This document shows, piece after piece, positions 33,023 to 45,434 of a DNA stretch of 64,000 nt. The notes under the pieces were generated by a model, which was given only the letters and a program-made list of their open reading frames with translations, was not told the DNA's origin and searched no databases. The stretch's first letter is position 1, and the number at the start of each line of letters is the position of its first letter. The DNA lies in contig NC_079516.1 in assembly GCF_000801105.2 (NCBI RefSeq), positions 29,425,643-29,489,642 of the forward strand. Reading direction: 5' to 3'. The DNA comes from Raphanus sativus. Its lineage: Eukaryota > Streptophyta > Magnoliopsida > Brassicales > Brassicaceae. Made by a program: the position numbers and the translations under genes.

Positions 33023-33690
33023 AGTGGATTGGTCATAACCCTTTATATATTAGTTAATATCTTTTAGAATTCCTGATGTAGGATATAATATCCCTAGTTC
33101 TCTTCCTCGAGATGCTGGCTCTTATCGGCCAGAAATCTCGGAACTTGAAGACAGTTATACTCGATCGAGCGAGTTAATTACAACCTTTATATCCGGTCGG
33201 GAAGGGTTAATTACGACCTATAAACCTGGTCGGGAAGAACTAATATTAATTAGGAGTTTAGGGTCTTTCAGATTTGAGCTCTGATACCATGTTAGATTCG
33301 GATTTTATTATGGGCTTCCAACTTAAAATCAATTGGTGATTAGTAGATTTACCTTAGAATTCCCGATGTAAGATATAATATCTCTAATACCCTTCCTCGA
33401 AATGATGCCTCTTATCGGACAGAAATCTCATAACTTGAAGATAATTAATTACAATCTTTATACCTGGTCGGGAAGGATTAATTACAAACTATAAATCTGG
33501 TCGGTAAGAGTTAATATTAATTACATGTTTAGGATATTTAGGATATGGACTCTGATACCATGTTAGATTCAGGTTTTATTATGATCTTTCAATTTAAAAT
33601 CAATTTGTGATTAGTAAATTAATTTTAACCTTTTATATATTAGTTAGTATCCATTAGAATTTCCGATGATAAATATAATATCTCTAATAA

Positions 33691-34098
33691 AATGCCCAAA
33701 AACGCTACGTGAAGGCTGTTGCAGCCCTTAGCGACTTAGTAGCGTAGTTTACATCGCCGATCTCCTCCCAAAATTTCCTTCCGCTGCCGAGTCGCCAGTG
33801 TTGTCCACGACCGAGAAGTTAACTGCGTTGACCGGTGAGACCGCAAGCATCCAAGATATCACAAGAAAGATTGTGTGATTTGTCATTTCTTAGTATTTTA
33901 CTATCTGCTTTTGTCGTCTAGATTCTATCTCTTGGGACATTGTTCTGTTATATTTACAAGTATCAATATATATCTCTCGTGAGTTTGGTATCTTTACACA
34001 TTTGAATACCGGTCTGGAAAAGGAAATATATTTAAAATGAAGTAATGTTGAACTTGAGTAATGTTGAACAAAATTTAAAATGAAGTAATAGTCGTCCG
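33691..34098. other. Intergenic, no gene recognised
   Basis: A GC-richer stretch at about 33700-33870 (CGCCGATCTCCTCCC, GACCGAGAAGTTAACTGCG) looks unlike its AT-rich surroundings and could be a captured gene piece. Neither strand gives a domain I recognise. Confidence 0.4.
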
Positions 34099-34267
34099 AG
34101 TGTACCGTGAGTTGTGACTTCGAGCTAACATTTCTGGTTATTATAATGTTGTTGATAAATTCATAGAAATTAAGTCACTGCCCACTTTAAGATGGGTTTG
34201 TAAATGATTAACTAATATGATATTCTACAAATTTGAAAATTATGTATAGGGATTCTTTGCCAAAATG

Positions 34268-34415
34268 TAAAGGGATATATATGTTAATGTTCTATATTCC
34301 CATATCTTAGGGAATTAGGTTAATTTCTATATTTCCTATTCTACGAGTTGTATATATATATTCTTCATGAGTCAATGAGAAAACCACGAGTTACATTCAT
34401 ATTTCCTATATTTTA
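34268..34415 (+). repeat. 5' LTR of Copia G
   Basis: TAAAGGGATATATATG... to ...TTCCTATATTTTA, followed at once by TGGTATCAGAGC (34416-34427), the initiator tRNA-Met primer site. The ends are TA...TA rather than the usual TG...CA, as fixed by the 3' copy and the AAATG duplication. Confidence 0.82.
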
Positions 34416-34491
34416 TGGTATCAGAGCTACAGATCTCTTAGACCTAAATTTTTCTTCTCTTCTACGTAGCCGTCACGTAAACATCACAACG

Positions 34492-37400
34492 ATGGGTGAT
34501 GGTCATTCTTCTACGATTTCTACCAATACTTCTAACCCTATTACTACACCTCTCACGGACTTATCTCCATACTACTTGCATCCATCCGATAACCCTGGTG
34601 CTTTGATTACTTCGGTGTTGCTTACTCATGAGAACTATTCGGAATGGTCGACTGAACTGCGTAACTCCTTACAAGCTAAGAAGAAGACCGGTTTCATCGA
34701 CGGAACCATTCTCAAACCAGCGACAGACCCAGACTTGTCTCGATGGTTGGCTGCTAACTCCATGATCGTCGGATGGATTCGTACTTCTATTGACTCGAAA
34801 GTACGCTCTACGGTCACACATGTTCCTGAGGCGCACAAGCTTTGGGAAACCTTACGCTTCCGCTTCTCCGTCAAGAATGGTACTCGCTTGCATCAACTAC
34901 AAGATGAGATTACAAATTGTAAGCAGGACGGGAAACCAGTTCTTGATTATTACGGACGTCTCACGAAGTTATGAGAAGAACTTCAAAACATGAAAACAGC
35001 TCGTCCCTGCACTTGTGAGGCTGCTGCTGATATTGAGAAAGAAAGAGAGGATGCGCGAGTTCATAAATTTCTCTTCGGGCTCGACGACTCGAGGTTTGCC
35101 TCCATTCGATCTCGTATCACTGATGAGGAACCATTACCGGACCTTAACATCGTATACTCCCGGGTGATTCGTGAGGAGCAAAACATGGTGTCCCTACGGT
35201 CAAAGGAACAGAGAACAGAGGCGCTGGGATTCTCAGTGAAAACAGAGCCTCTCAAAGAAGCTACTTCAGTGGATATTCTTCCTCCTCGTTCTCGGGACCC
35301 GTCGCGTAAGTGCACTCACTGTGGCAGGACCGGACATGAATATTCAGAGTGTTTCCTGGTCCATGGATTTCCGGAGTGGTTTCATGATCAACAGAGACAA
35401 AACAATTCTTCTTCAGGATATAGAGGAGGTCGGGGTGGACGATCCAGCAACAGTCGCGGCCGTGGAAGAGGTCGTGCCAATGCTACACAAAGCTCACTAC
35501 CGATCAACTCTGAACAGATAGCCTCGCTGATCTCGCTACTGCAAAACCAACAGAGCAACCTCTCATCAGAACGATTGTCGGGTAAAACTAAACTAACTGA
35601 TGTTATCATTGACACAGGAGCGTCGCATCATATGACAGGAGATATTTCATTACTCCATAACGTCTATGATATTCCCGCTTCATCTGTCTCTTTCCCTAAT
35701 GGGCGAGACTCTAGTGTCACAAAAATAGGGTCGTTGCGTCTCAGCAAAGATTATGTTCTTCATGAAGTTCTTTTTGTCCCTGACTTTACTTGCACGCTTA
35801 TTTCAGTTTCAAAATTGCTGAAACAAACTGGATGTATTGCGATCTTTACTGATACACTTTGTGTTTTACAGGACCGTTTTTCGAGGACTCTGATTGGAGC
35901 AGGTGAAGAACGTGAGGGGGTCTACTACTTTACGGGTGTAAAAGTCGCAAGAGTTCATAGGGCTACAAAGTCGAGCAATTCTACTTCTACTCTATGGCAT
36001 CAAAGACTTGGACATCCATCCTACAAGGCTTTATCTACTTTACCGGTGTTTAAGAATTTAAAGATAGATTTTTCTGATTCTAGTCAATGCGATATTTGTT
36101 TTAAAGCTAAACAGACAAGAAAAGTATTTCCAGACAGTCTTAATAAAGCTACTATTCCTTTTGAGTTGATTCACTGTGATGTTTGGGGTCCGTATCGCAC
36201 ACCAGCTTCGTGTGGAGCTGTGTATTTTCTAACTATTGTTGATGATCACTCGAGAGCAGTATGGACTTACCTAATGCTCGCAAAATCTGAAGTGGCTTCC
36301 CTACTACGTAATTTTTGTGCGATGGCTGATAGACAGTTTGGGAAGAAAATCAAAACGATTAGGTCAGACAATGGCACTGAGTTCATGACCCTTGCACCTT
36401 ACTTCCGAGAAAATGGGATTCTCCACCAAACCTCCTGCACTTATACACCTCAGCAAAACGGTAGGGTCGAACGAAAACATCGTCATATTTTAAATGTGGC
36501 CCGCGCATGCTTGTTGCAGTCGAGACTACCGGTGGAGTTTTGGGGAGAGAGTATACTAGCTGCTGCTCATATGATTAATAGGACCCCGACGCAAGTACTG
36601 GAAGGAAAGACTCCATAAGAAGTTCTCCATGGCACACCTCCTATGTATGAACAACTAAGAGTGTTTGGTTGCCTTTGCTATGCACATACACGCCCGAGAG
36701 ACAGAGATAAGTTCAGTCCAAGAAGCCGCAAGTGTCTATTTGTGGGGTACCCCTTTGGTAAGAAAGCGTGGCGACTCTATGATCTTGAGTCTAATGACTT
36801 CTTTACAAGTCGCGATGTAGTCTTCTTGGAGGATCAGTTTCCCGGGATTGAAAATTCTACTTATGTTACACCACCAGTGATGCAAACCGATGTACCAGTC
36901 GATGATTGGCTCCTTTCGCCTGAACCATCGTTAGTAGCACCAGTGAGTTCTCTGGAATCCAATGAGACAATAGACACGACTCCCATGTCTCCTCTAGTTG
37001 ATGAGGCCTCGCCGAGTAAAGATACTGAACGCCAGGAACAAATCTCTCCTGCGTCCTCTACTACGACTCCGTCGGAGCAATCAGCATCTCCTCTGCCTAC
37101 GTCACCTCCGTCAACGGTTCAGTCTGAGATGACATCTTCGCCGGGTCTTCCGGAAATACTTGGTAAAGGGCAGCGGGTGAAGAAACCATCCGTTCTTCTC
37201 AAGAACTTTCTGCTTAACTCTGCGACTACTACGACCACCCCTCACGTTTCTCACTCTACCTCTGCTTCTGATCAGAGTGCTTCGACTAAGGGTCCAGGTA
37301 AGCCACTGTATCCTATCTCTGATTATTCCTCTACGACTGTGTTTAGTGCCAAACATCAGGAGTTCTTGTCAACAATCACAACAGACTACGTTCCCAAAAC

Positions 37401-38925
37401 ATACAAAGAAGCAGTCAAAGATCCAAGATTTAATGGAGCTATGAAAACCGAGGTTACTGCCTTAGAGGATAATCATACTTGGGATGTTACTCATCTGCCA
37501 CCGGGTAAGCGAGCTATACATTGCAGGTGGCTCTACTCGAACAAATATAGAGCCGATGGTACTGTCGAACGACCTAAAGCGCGTCTCGTTGCTTGTGGCA
37601 ATCGTCAGAGAGAAGGTCTCGATTACAAAGACACGTTTGCACCAGTGGCTAAGATGAATACTGTTCGTTTTATACTCAAAGTCGCAGCTGCTAAACGATG
37701 GGAACTACATAAGATGGATGTACACAACGCATTTCTACATGGGGATCTTGAGGAAGAAATTTATATGCACCTTCCACCTGGATTTAAAACAGAGGATCCG
37801 ACTAAGGTTTGCCGACTTCGAAAGTCGCTATATGGTCTCAAACAATCCCCTCGATGCTGGTTTGCAAAGCTCAGTAAAGCTCTCCTATCGTTTGGTTTCA
37901 AGCAGAGCTATGAAGATTACTCATTATTTTCGTTTGAGCAGGATAATATTTGCCTTCACATCCTGGTGTACGTTGATGACTTCATCATTGCTGGGAATGA
38001 TATTTCTACAATACAACGCTTCAAGAACTACCTCAGCTCTTGCTTTAAGATGAAAGACTTGGGTAAACTGAAGTACTTTCTCGGTTTGGAGATTGCAAGA
38101 GGACCTGAAGGTATCTTTGTATCTCAGAGAAAATATGCATTGGATATTATTACTGAATGTGGTCTCTTGGGTGCTAAACCAGCTCCTGTTCCTACGGAAC
38201 TGAACGCTAAACTGGCACTGGTTAAGAGTAGTCCGCTTACCGATCCAAGCAAGTACAGAAGGCTTGTGGGTCGTCTCATCTACCTTACTTTTACTCGACC
38301 TGAACTCAGCTACATTGTACACATACTGTCTCAATTTATGCAGAAACCTAAAGAGGACCATTGGATAGCTGCATTACGCGTGGTTCGTTACTTGAAAGGG
38401 TGCCCCGATCAAGGTCTTATGCTCACTTCCGATAGCAATTTGTCTTTAACGGCATACTCTGACTCCGATTGGTCAGCATGTCCGCTCACCAGGCGCTCTT
38501 TAAGTGCATATGTTGTAATGCTTGGTGACTCTTTAGTCTCCTGGAAAACAAAGAAACAACGTACGGTCTCGCGGTCTTCCGCTGAGGCCGAGTATAGGTC
38601 AATGGCAGATACTACATGTGAATTGAAATGGCTCAAACGTCTTCTTCGTCAGCTAGGCTTTGCTCATCCTCATCCAATGCGCATGTTCTGTGATAGCCAA
38701 GCTGCGATACATATAGCAAAGAATCCGGTGTTTCATGAGCGTACGAAGCATGTTGAGAATGATTGTCATACGGTGCGTGATGCAGTTCAGTCGAAGCTTA
38801 TCACTACCCACCATATCAATACGAAGAATCAGCCTGCCGATCTGCTTACTAAAGCGCTTCCAGCTCCTGCATTTCAGTTCTTACTGTCCAAGTTGGGAAT
38901 TCGAGATATGTCATTACCAACTTGA
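34492..38925 (+). pseudogene. Copia gag-pol polyprotein of G with two internal stops
   Basis: Starts MGDGHSSTIS. One frame throughout is broken only by TGA at 34972-34974 (where a Trp is expected before EELQNMK) and TAA at 36616-36618 (where Tyr is expected in the TP-Y-EVLHG integrase phrase). Domains: gag; zinc knuckle CTHCGRTGHEYSEC (35311); protease IIDTGASHHM (35608); GAG-pre-integrase WHQRLGHPS with CDICFKAK; integrase core HCDVWGP, RSDNGTEF and QQNGRVERKH; reverse transcriptase with MDVHNAFLHGDL and LVYVDDFI (37966); and RNase H YSDSDWSACP and SSAEAEYRSM. The domain order (integrase before RT) is diagnostic of Ty1/Copia. Confidence 0.93.
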
Positions 38926-38942
38926 GGGGGGGGGGGGGGGGG
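38925..38942 (+). other. G17 polypurine tract of Copia G
   Basis: A run of 17 G residues directly after the TGA stop and directly before the 3' LTR, in the place of the plus-strand primer. Confidence 0.8.
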
Positions 38943-39092
38943 TAAAGGGATATATATGTTAATGTTCTATATTCCCATATCTTAGGGATTTAGGTTAATT
39001 TCTATATTTCCTATTCTACGAGTTGTATATATATATATTCTTCATGAGTCAATGAGAAAACCACGAGTTACATTCATATTTCCTATATTTTA
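38943..39092 (+). repeat. 3' LTR of Copia G
   Basis: 150 bp, nearly identical to 34268-34415, followed by the AAATG duplication. Confidence 0.88.
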
Positions 39093-39244
39093 AAATGATA
39101 TAATTATTTGCTAAAATTACATAATTTAATCGTCAAGTCCAGATGTACGAAGAAACACTATTCGTATCACCACTCTATTGCTGACCTAACTGGGATTAGA
39201 TAAACTAGAAATTTTAGTTCTTAAGTCACAACTCACGGTACACT

Positions 39245-40897
39245 TGACTACAAACTATGAGACTTAAGAAAAGAATTTTTAATTGATTCAACGTTTAGAA
39301 AGTGCAGGGTTTATGTTTGGAATCAAATAAAATTTTATATGTATTACTGAGATATTATATCAATCTGGATACATTTGTCCGAAACCAAGGAATTCAATTG
39401 TACCAAACCAAAAAAAAAAACAGAAACCAAAATAGAATCAAATTTCATAAATAACTGAGTGAACCATATATTCTTGGAACTGAAAAGTGAAAACCGAACC
39501 AAAACCCGAACCAAAAACCGAATAGGTACTTGAGTTTTTAAAATACAAATTATATACCTACAATATTATTTATATTTAATTTCTAAATAACAAAATATTC
39601 TAAAATACTATTTATAAACCGAATTACCCAAAAAATGAATTACCTGAACCAAAACCGAATCTTGAAAACTAATAGTGCATCTACATTTAAATAGTGCGAA
39701 TAAAGTATTCTTTTTATAAATTAATTTAACTCATTTTATAGAAATATTAAGCATTGTTTGATACATGATTTGGGCCTGCGGTTGAATTGGTAAACCCTAT
39801 GATCAAATATATATGGCCTGGCTTATGTGTTTTCATGTAACATTCTATTAGAGTTTACAAATTCATATGTTTCCATAAAATTCAGATTTAGTGAAATACT
39901 CATTAATTAAAAATCTGTTGTTAATCCGTGAATTGACATCTGTTAACCCAATAATAACACAAAAAGCTGATAACATTTTTTAAAAAACAATTGATTAAAC
40001 TTCTCATATACTTTATGATATTACATAAAATTGATAAAAAAATATTATTTTTCATATAATGAAAATACATTTGTGGTATGCATTTTAATTTATAGGTTTT
40101 GTAATGATTAATTAAAAGTTACATTTCTGAGTCTAATTGAGTGAACTATAAATGTTAACATAATTTTGCATAAATTATAATTTGCTTGTAAAAATAAAAA
40201 ATAAAAATTTGGATTCAACTTACATATATAGCTACAATTTTATATTAGTGTTTTATTATATTTTTAAATATAATCCTTATTATTGAAATTTTATTGTTGA
40301 TCATTTATTTCTTATGTTTCAAAACATACAAAGAGTTTATGCCTATTAGTAAAACTAAATTTATGATTGCTGAAATGAGTTTTCATATAAATTAGATGTC
40401 TATAAAACTCAAAATAATGACTAAAATGGTATTAATGAAACTAATAATTTATTTAGAAAATTAAGGACATTTTTTAAAAAAATAATTAAAGGAAAAAAAT
40501 CAGAACTGTTTCTATTTAATAGTATAGATAATTTTCCTTAAAATTATATGGACTACGCTAATATAGATTAATTTAGAATAAACAACAAATAATTTTTCGT
40601 AGTCCTAGTTTAAAATATATGAATAGTTGTTTATGTCATTAAACATGTCCGTATGAATAGCAATACTCCATCGCTTTAAAAAAAGATGCTACATCCCTTT
40701 ATCATTGAAGAGCAATAGGGGGATTCGATTTTCGCTTGAAAAATGAGGATATTATTTAAGATATTTAAAGATTTCCAAAAGATTTAAAATGATATATTAA
40801 TAGTTTAAATATATATATTTAATTTTAAGGTCTAATGAATATTTCCGAGAACCTTTTATAAGTAAAATTTTTAGGATGATTTTCTCTTAATAATATA
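39245..40897. other. AT-rich interval with a possible Helitron 5' end
   Basis: Contains AACCGAACCAAA-type low-complexity sequence (39440-39660) and a minus-strand Helitron-like 5' end TCTATACTATTAAATAG at 40528 next to T 40529. A matching 3' hairpin was not found to its left, so the element is incomplete or decayed. No gene is supported. Confidence 0.4.
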
Positions 40898-41415
40898 CTA
40901 GATCTAGATCCGCGCAACCGCGTGGATGTTTGTTTTTGTCTATTTTTCGCTTCTAAATTTATATATATATATATTATAGTAATCACATATATGAAATGTG
41001 TAAATTTAATGTTTTTCAAACATAGTAATATTAGACTATAGTTGTTTTCATCGAATAGATTATTCCAAACTTTCACATGTGTTTGTTTTTTCTTCTATAT
41101 TTTTTTGTTTGTTGGATTAGTATTTTATTATTAAATAAATAAATAGAAATAGAACTTGGTAAAATATTAAAATATTATCATTCGCAAAGATAATGTAATA
41201 TTTCACAAAATAAGAAAGTAAAAAAAACTTATAGCTTCATATATTAATATTATAACGAATTTAATTTAATATTTAATTTATATGTATATATTAATTTTAG
41301 ATCATTATTTAATTTTAATCATATATTTAAATATTTTTTAATATTTAAAATATAATAATATAGTTTATATGTCGAGAAATGTTTTTTTTTGTCATCAGCG
41401 TAAAAACACACACTC

Positions 41416-41964
41416 TCATCCGGTCTCTAAAAACCATGCCGGTAACTCTGCATCCATGTGAACAACAAAAGACGGTTGTGTCCTGACACTTCGTGCTAGT
41501 CGATCCGCCTGCATATTCTGTTGTTTTGGTACATGAATAATCTCTGAGTTGATGAAGCCGTCTTTGAAGGTCTTTATATCTTCCAAATAACTTGCAAAAG
41601 CTGGCCATTCCTCTGGTTCCGAAACCATCTTTACCAATTGGAAACAATCCGTTGCAAACGTAACCCTGAACTGACGCAAATTTTTCATACTTTCCATTGT
41701 CCATATCAGAGCCTCTACTTCCGAGTGAAGGGGAGAGAGACTCGCTCTGACATTCTGTGCTCCCATCAAACTGTCAAAACCTTCTAAAGTACTATACCAA
41801 CATTGGCCCGAGAATCTGTTTTTATCTTTCCACGAACCATCTGTGAAACACACTCGGCCTGAAATTGCCGTTTGTGGTGCTACCTCAGCTTGTCGTACCA
41901 GAGTCTGTGTATCTGCATTTTGTGCATCAATCCATAGTGCTGATTCTGTTTCTGCCAATTTCAA
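41416..41964 (-). pseudogene. LINE H RNase H domain
   Basis: The frame gives RNase H-like sequence with catalytic-type residues in CFTDGSW, SEVEAL and FATDCFQLV, and the usual end QADRLARSVR. It is the 3' part of LINE ORF2. Confidence 0.85.
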
Positions 41965-41984
41965 AGTATCTCTCGGGTCAACAT

Positions 41985-44890
41985 CTAAATTACTGAAAAC
42001 CTTGTTATTCCTTCATTTCCAAATGTACCATAGAATCCAAGCATACTGATGAGTTTCCATCTTCGGATCAATTCTCCAAAATAAATAATCCATATTTGTA
42101 AAAAACCCTTGATAGGGAAAAATAGCTGGACTGGAGGGGATCTGTGAAAGAGCCCATACCTGGCGCGCTGGTGGACACTCAAAAAAACACATGATTTATC
42201 GATTCCTCGGAAGCGCCGCACCTATCACAACATATGTCACCTCTTATCCCTCTCGCTTGCAAATTCTTTTTAACTGCTATGCACCCTGATACCAATTGCC
42301 ATAGAAAATGTTTGAGCTTTGGTAGATATCTTATTTTCCAGCAAAATGATTTCAAAGTATGAACTGTAGGTCCAAATACTATTATTGGTTTCTCCTTATC
42401 AGGATAAACTCTCTCCACTTGGTATCCTGATTTCACTGTATATTTTCCGTTGTTTGTGAAATGACATCCGTCCCTATCCTCCAACTGATTCCTACTCAGC
42501 GGTATACTTTCGATGATTTTTACATCCTGAGGATCCACTAAAGTCCGAAGTGCCTGTGAATTCCAAGTTCTTGTAGTTGAATCAATTAGAGAATCAATTG
42601 TAAGATCAGGGTGATTAGTATGAAGGTTTTTGTTTGCTAGTCTCGGGCAGGTGGATGGGATCCATGGATCATTCCATACTGAGATAGAAGATCATGTTCC
42701 CACTCTTTTGATTAGTCCTTTGCTAACCAGAGATCTAGCAGAGATAATACTCCTCCAGCCGTACGACGGGGAGTATGATCGGATCGGTTCTAGGGGTGAA
42801 GCATTCCTAAAGTACCGTCCTTTAAAGACCCGTGAGAATAAAGTCTTGGGTTTCTCTATCAGGCGCCATAGCTGCTTTCCAATCATCGCCGTATCAAAAT
42901 TCGTAAGGTCTTTGAAGCCCAAACCTCCTTCCTCCTTACTTAAAACTAGTTTATCCCAAGATTTCCAATGCATACCCTTTGTACTCCCGCATGGGCTCCA
43001 CCAAAATTGCGCTACTGCACTCGTTAATTTCTTTGCAGTCGCCTGGTTAACCTATAACACGACATCACATGATTTGGCAATGCCGTTATCACTGATTTAA
43101 TGATCACCTCCTTCCCACCTTTGGTAAAAAAATTGAAAGTCCAACCATTTACCCATACTATTCAACCTTTCCTAGATGAACTCAAAGACTTGTATTTTGG
43201 ATCCACCAATATTCTCCGGTAATCCCAGATAAGTTCCCATTCCTCCTAGATTTTGAATTCCCAAAATATCTCTTAATTCCTGCCTGCTGGATTCTTCTAT
43301 TTTGTGTCCAAGTTGTATAGAAGATTTCTGAAAATTTATTTGTTGACCTGAGACCGCCTCATACTCCTTTAGAATCCTGAGAATAGTTTGACACTCCTCC
43401 TTCTGCGCCTTACAGAAAAAGACTATCATCTGCAAAAAGCAAATGAGATATGGATGGACAAGCTCTAGCAACCTTCATTCCCGTAAGTTGTTTTCCCCTC
43501 TCAGCCTTTTTTTATATTCGCGATCAAAGCTTCAGTAGACATAATAAATAAATAGGGTGATAACGGGTCCCCTTGTCGTAAACCTCTATGGGGAACTATT
43601 AGACCTCGAGGTTGGCCGTTTAACAATACCTGGTACTGCACTGATGATATACACCCCATCATCAATTTTATCCAATGTGAATCAAAACCCATTTTATGAA
43701 GAAGAGCCTGAATAAAGTCCCATTCCTCTATCATACGCTTTACTCATATCCGTTTTGATTGCCATAAACTTTCCTTGACATGCCTGATTGGTCTTTAGTC
43801 CGTGAAACATTTCCTGAGCACTGAGAATATTATCTGAAATCAACCTTCCTGCCACAAAAGCCGATTGAGTTTCCGATATAAGCATTGGGAGGCAAAGTTT
43901 CAATCTCTGGCATAAGACTTTCGATATGATCTTATATCCAACATTACACAAACTTATAGGTCTTATCTCTGTCATCCTTGTCGGTCTTTCCGTCTTTGGT
44001 ATCATACAAATATTGGTAATATTTAACCTTAAATCCATATCTCCTGAGACCAAAAAATCATTTACCATTTCAACCAGATCGTTCTTAATTATATGCCAAG
44101 AGTGTTGGAAGAACAGAGCAGTCATTCCGTCTGGACCTGATGCCTTTTCAGGGTGCATCATGAACAAGGCCTGTCTTACCTCTTCCTCTGTCGCCATCTT
44201 TATCAACATTTGATTCATCGTGTACGTAATAGTTGGCGTAATCTCTTCTAGAAAATTATCAAATTCTGAGGGAGAGGTAGTAGTAAATAAATCATCAAAA
44301 TAATCAACAGCTACCTTCTCAATCCCTTGTTCCTCTGTAATCCAATTTCATCCTTCATCGTAGAGACCCACAATCCTATTACGAGCCCGGCGTTGCTTAG
44401 TTAAAGCATGATAGAATTTAGTACTGCGATCCCCAGCCGTATTCCACATATTCCTACTTTTCTGATGTCAATACTCTTCTTCATCCTTATATGCGTCTTG
44501 CAATTTTTTCGATATCTCCAAGATTTCCTCTTGGGTCCTATTGTCATCCGTTTGAACCTCGTCAAGAGCCTTTTGAAGATCTGCTATTTTTTCCTTCCCA
44601 TATGGCGGATTATTCTTCCGCCATTTAGCCATCTCGTGGCGACAATTACTGATTTTCACAACAATATCGACCGTATCGCCTCCATCATCTTCCTTACATC
44701 CCATAGTTATAGATTCCATAAGTCCCTCTTGTCCTATCCATCGTTTATCAAAATGAAATTGCCCCTTTCTTCTTGGAACCTTGTCTTCTAGAAAAGCCAC
44801 TACTGGACGATGTTCGATCCTATCAAGCCCAAATATTCTGTATAAGAAGCTGGGAAAAGTGTATGCCAATCTTCGTTCGCTAACGCGCAA
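41985..44890 (-). pseudogene. LINE H reverse transcriptase and zinc-binding region, frameshifted
   Basis: Successive minus-strand frames give RT phrases: EKASGPDGMTALFFQHSW, RPISLCNVGYKIISKVL, MAIKTDMSKAYDR, GLRQGDPLSPYLF, then FADDS (in another frame near 43430) and YLGLPENIGG. Next comes IGKQLWRLIEKP, and at 42538-42179 the zf-RVT region (CWKIRYLPKLKHFLWQLV, CDRCGASEES). At least three frame changes are needed to read it through. Confidence 0.85.
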
Positions 44891-45434
44891 TCCAATCTAC
44901 ATCTAATTGTCGTGGCCCCTTTCCCTTTACCTCTTCTTCCTTGCCATGACATTTTGTTTCCCCGAGCTGGAAACTCTAATAATCCACAAATTCGTATCAC
45001 GTTATTGAAAGGGACAAAGGAGGCTGCACTACGTAAAATACCTCCCTCTTTTTCATGATTTCCAGTGATCTCATTCAGATCTCCAATAATAAACCAAGGG
45101 TCACTTCTTGCTATCCCGTACCTAATAAGTCTTTCCCAAACTTGTTCTCTTAACTTCTGGACAGGATCACCATACACAAAAGTTAAATAAACTCGCTTCC
45201 CCTTTACCTCTGCCTCCACATCTATCATACGGTTACTAGTATATAGGACCTTGACCTGATGCTCATTATTATAGAAGAGGGCCAAACCACCACTTCTCCC
45301 AATCGGGTCTACCGTAACCAAATTATCATAACCAAAATGTGATTGAAAACCGTTGACAAACTCAAAGTCTTGCTTTGTTTCAGACAAGAATAAAAAATCA
45401 GGTTTATATTTGTACCAAATTTCCCGGAGGTAAC
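44800..45434 (-). pseudogene. LINE H endonuclease domain, main part
   Basis: AP-endonuclease-like domain: FLSETKQDFEFV, GRSGGLALFYNN, FIIGDLNEITG. The usual final SDH motif reads IEHRPVV in a shifted frame, so the His is kept but the Asp is not. The domain's first residues lie beyond copy B at 54970-55030. Confidence 0.85.

Larger units (their letters stand above)
26262..33690. repeat. Tandem array of ~270-320-bp units, interrupted by element F
   Basis: Units start CCATGTTAGATT at 26262, 26581, 33287 and 33558. Each contains ACTTAAAAcCAATTGGTGAT, CGATGTAGGATaTAATATC, GGCTCTTATCGGCCAGAAAT and CCGGTCGGGAA-type words and ends CTCTGATACCATG. The second unit is split after 60 bp by the Gypsy insertion 26641-33022 and resumes at 33028. 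Periods are about 319, 319 and 271 bp, followed by a partial unit. Non-coding; the family is unknown to me. Confidence 0.85.
34268..39092 (+). mobile_element. Copia retrotransposon G, full length, two nonsense codons
   Basis: About 4.8 kb with very short LTRs (148 and 150 bp), a tRNA-iMet primer site, a complete gag-pol region and a G17 polypurine tract. It is flanked by a 5-bp duplication AAATG (34263-34267 and 39093-39097). The LTRs differ only by an AT-repeat length change and one or two substitutions, so insertion was fairly recent. Confidence 0.9.
34099..39244. mobile_element. Small inverted-repeat element split by Copia G
   Basis: 34099-34140 (AGTGTACCGTGAGTTGTGAC...) and 39201-39244 are imperfect inverted repeats of about 42 bp. 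Removing the Copia element leaves about 316 bp bounded by these arms, a MITE-like size. A clear target duplication was not found. Confidence 0.5.

Noticed and set aside
33700..33880. Captured gene fragment in a GC-richer patch
   Set aside because: No frame on either strand gives a recognisable protein segment; left as unexplained sequence.
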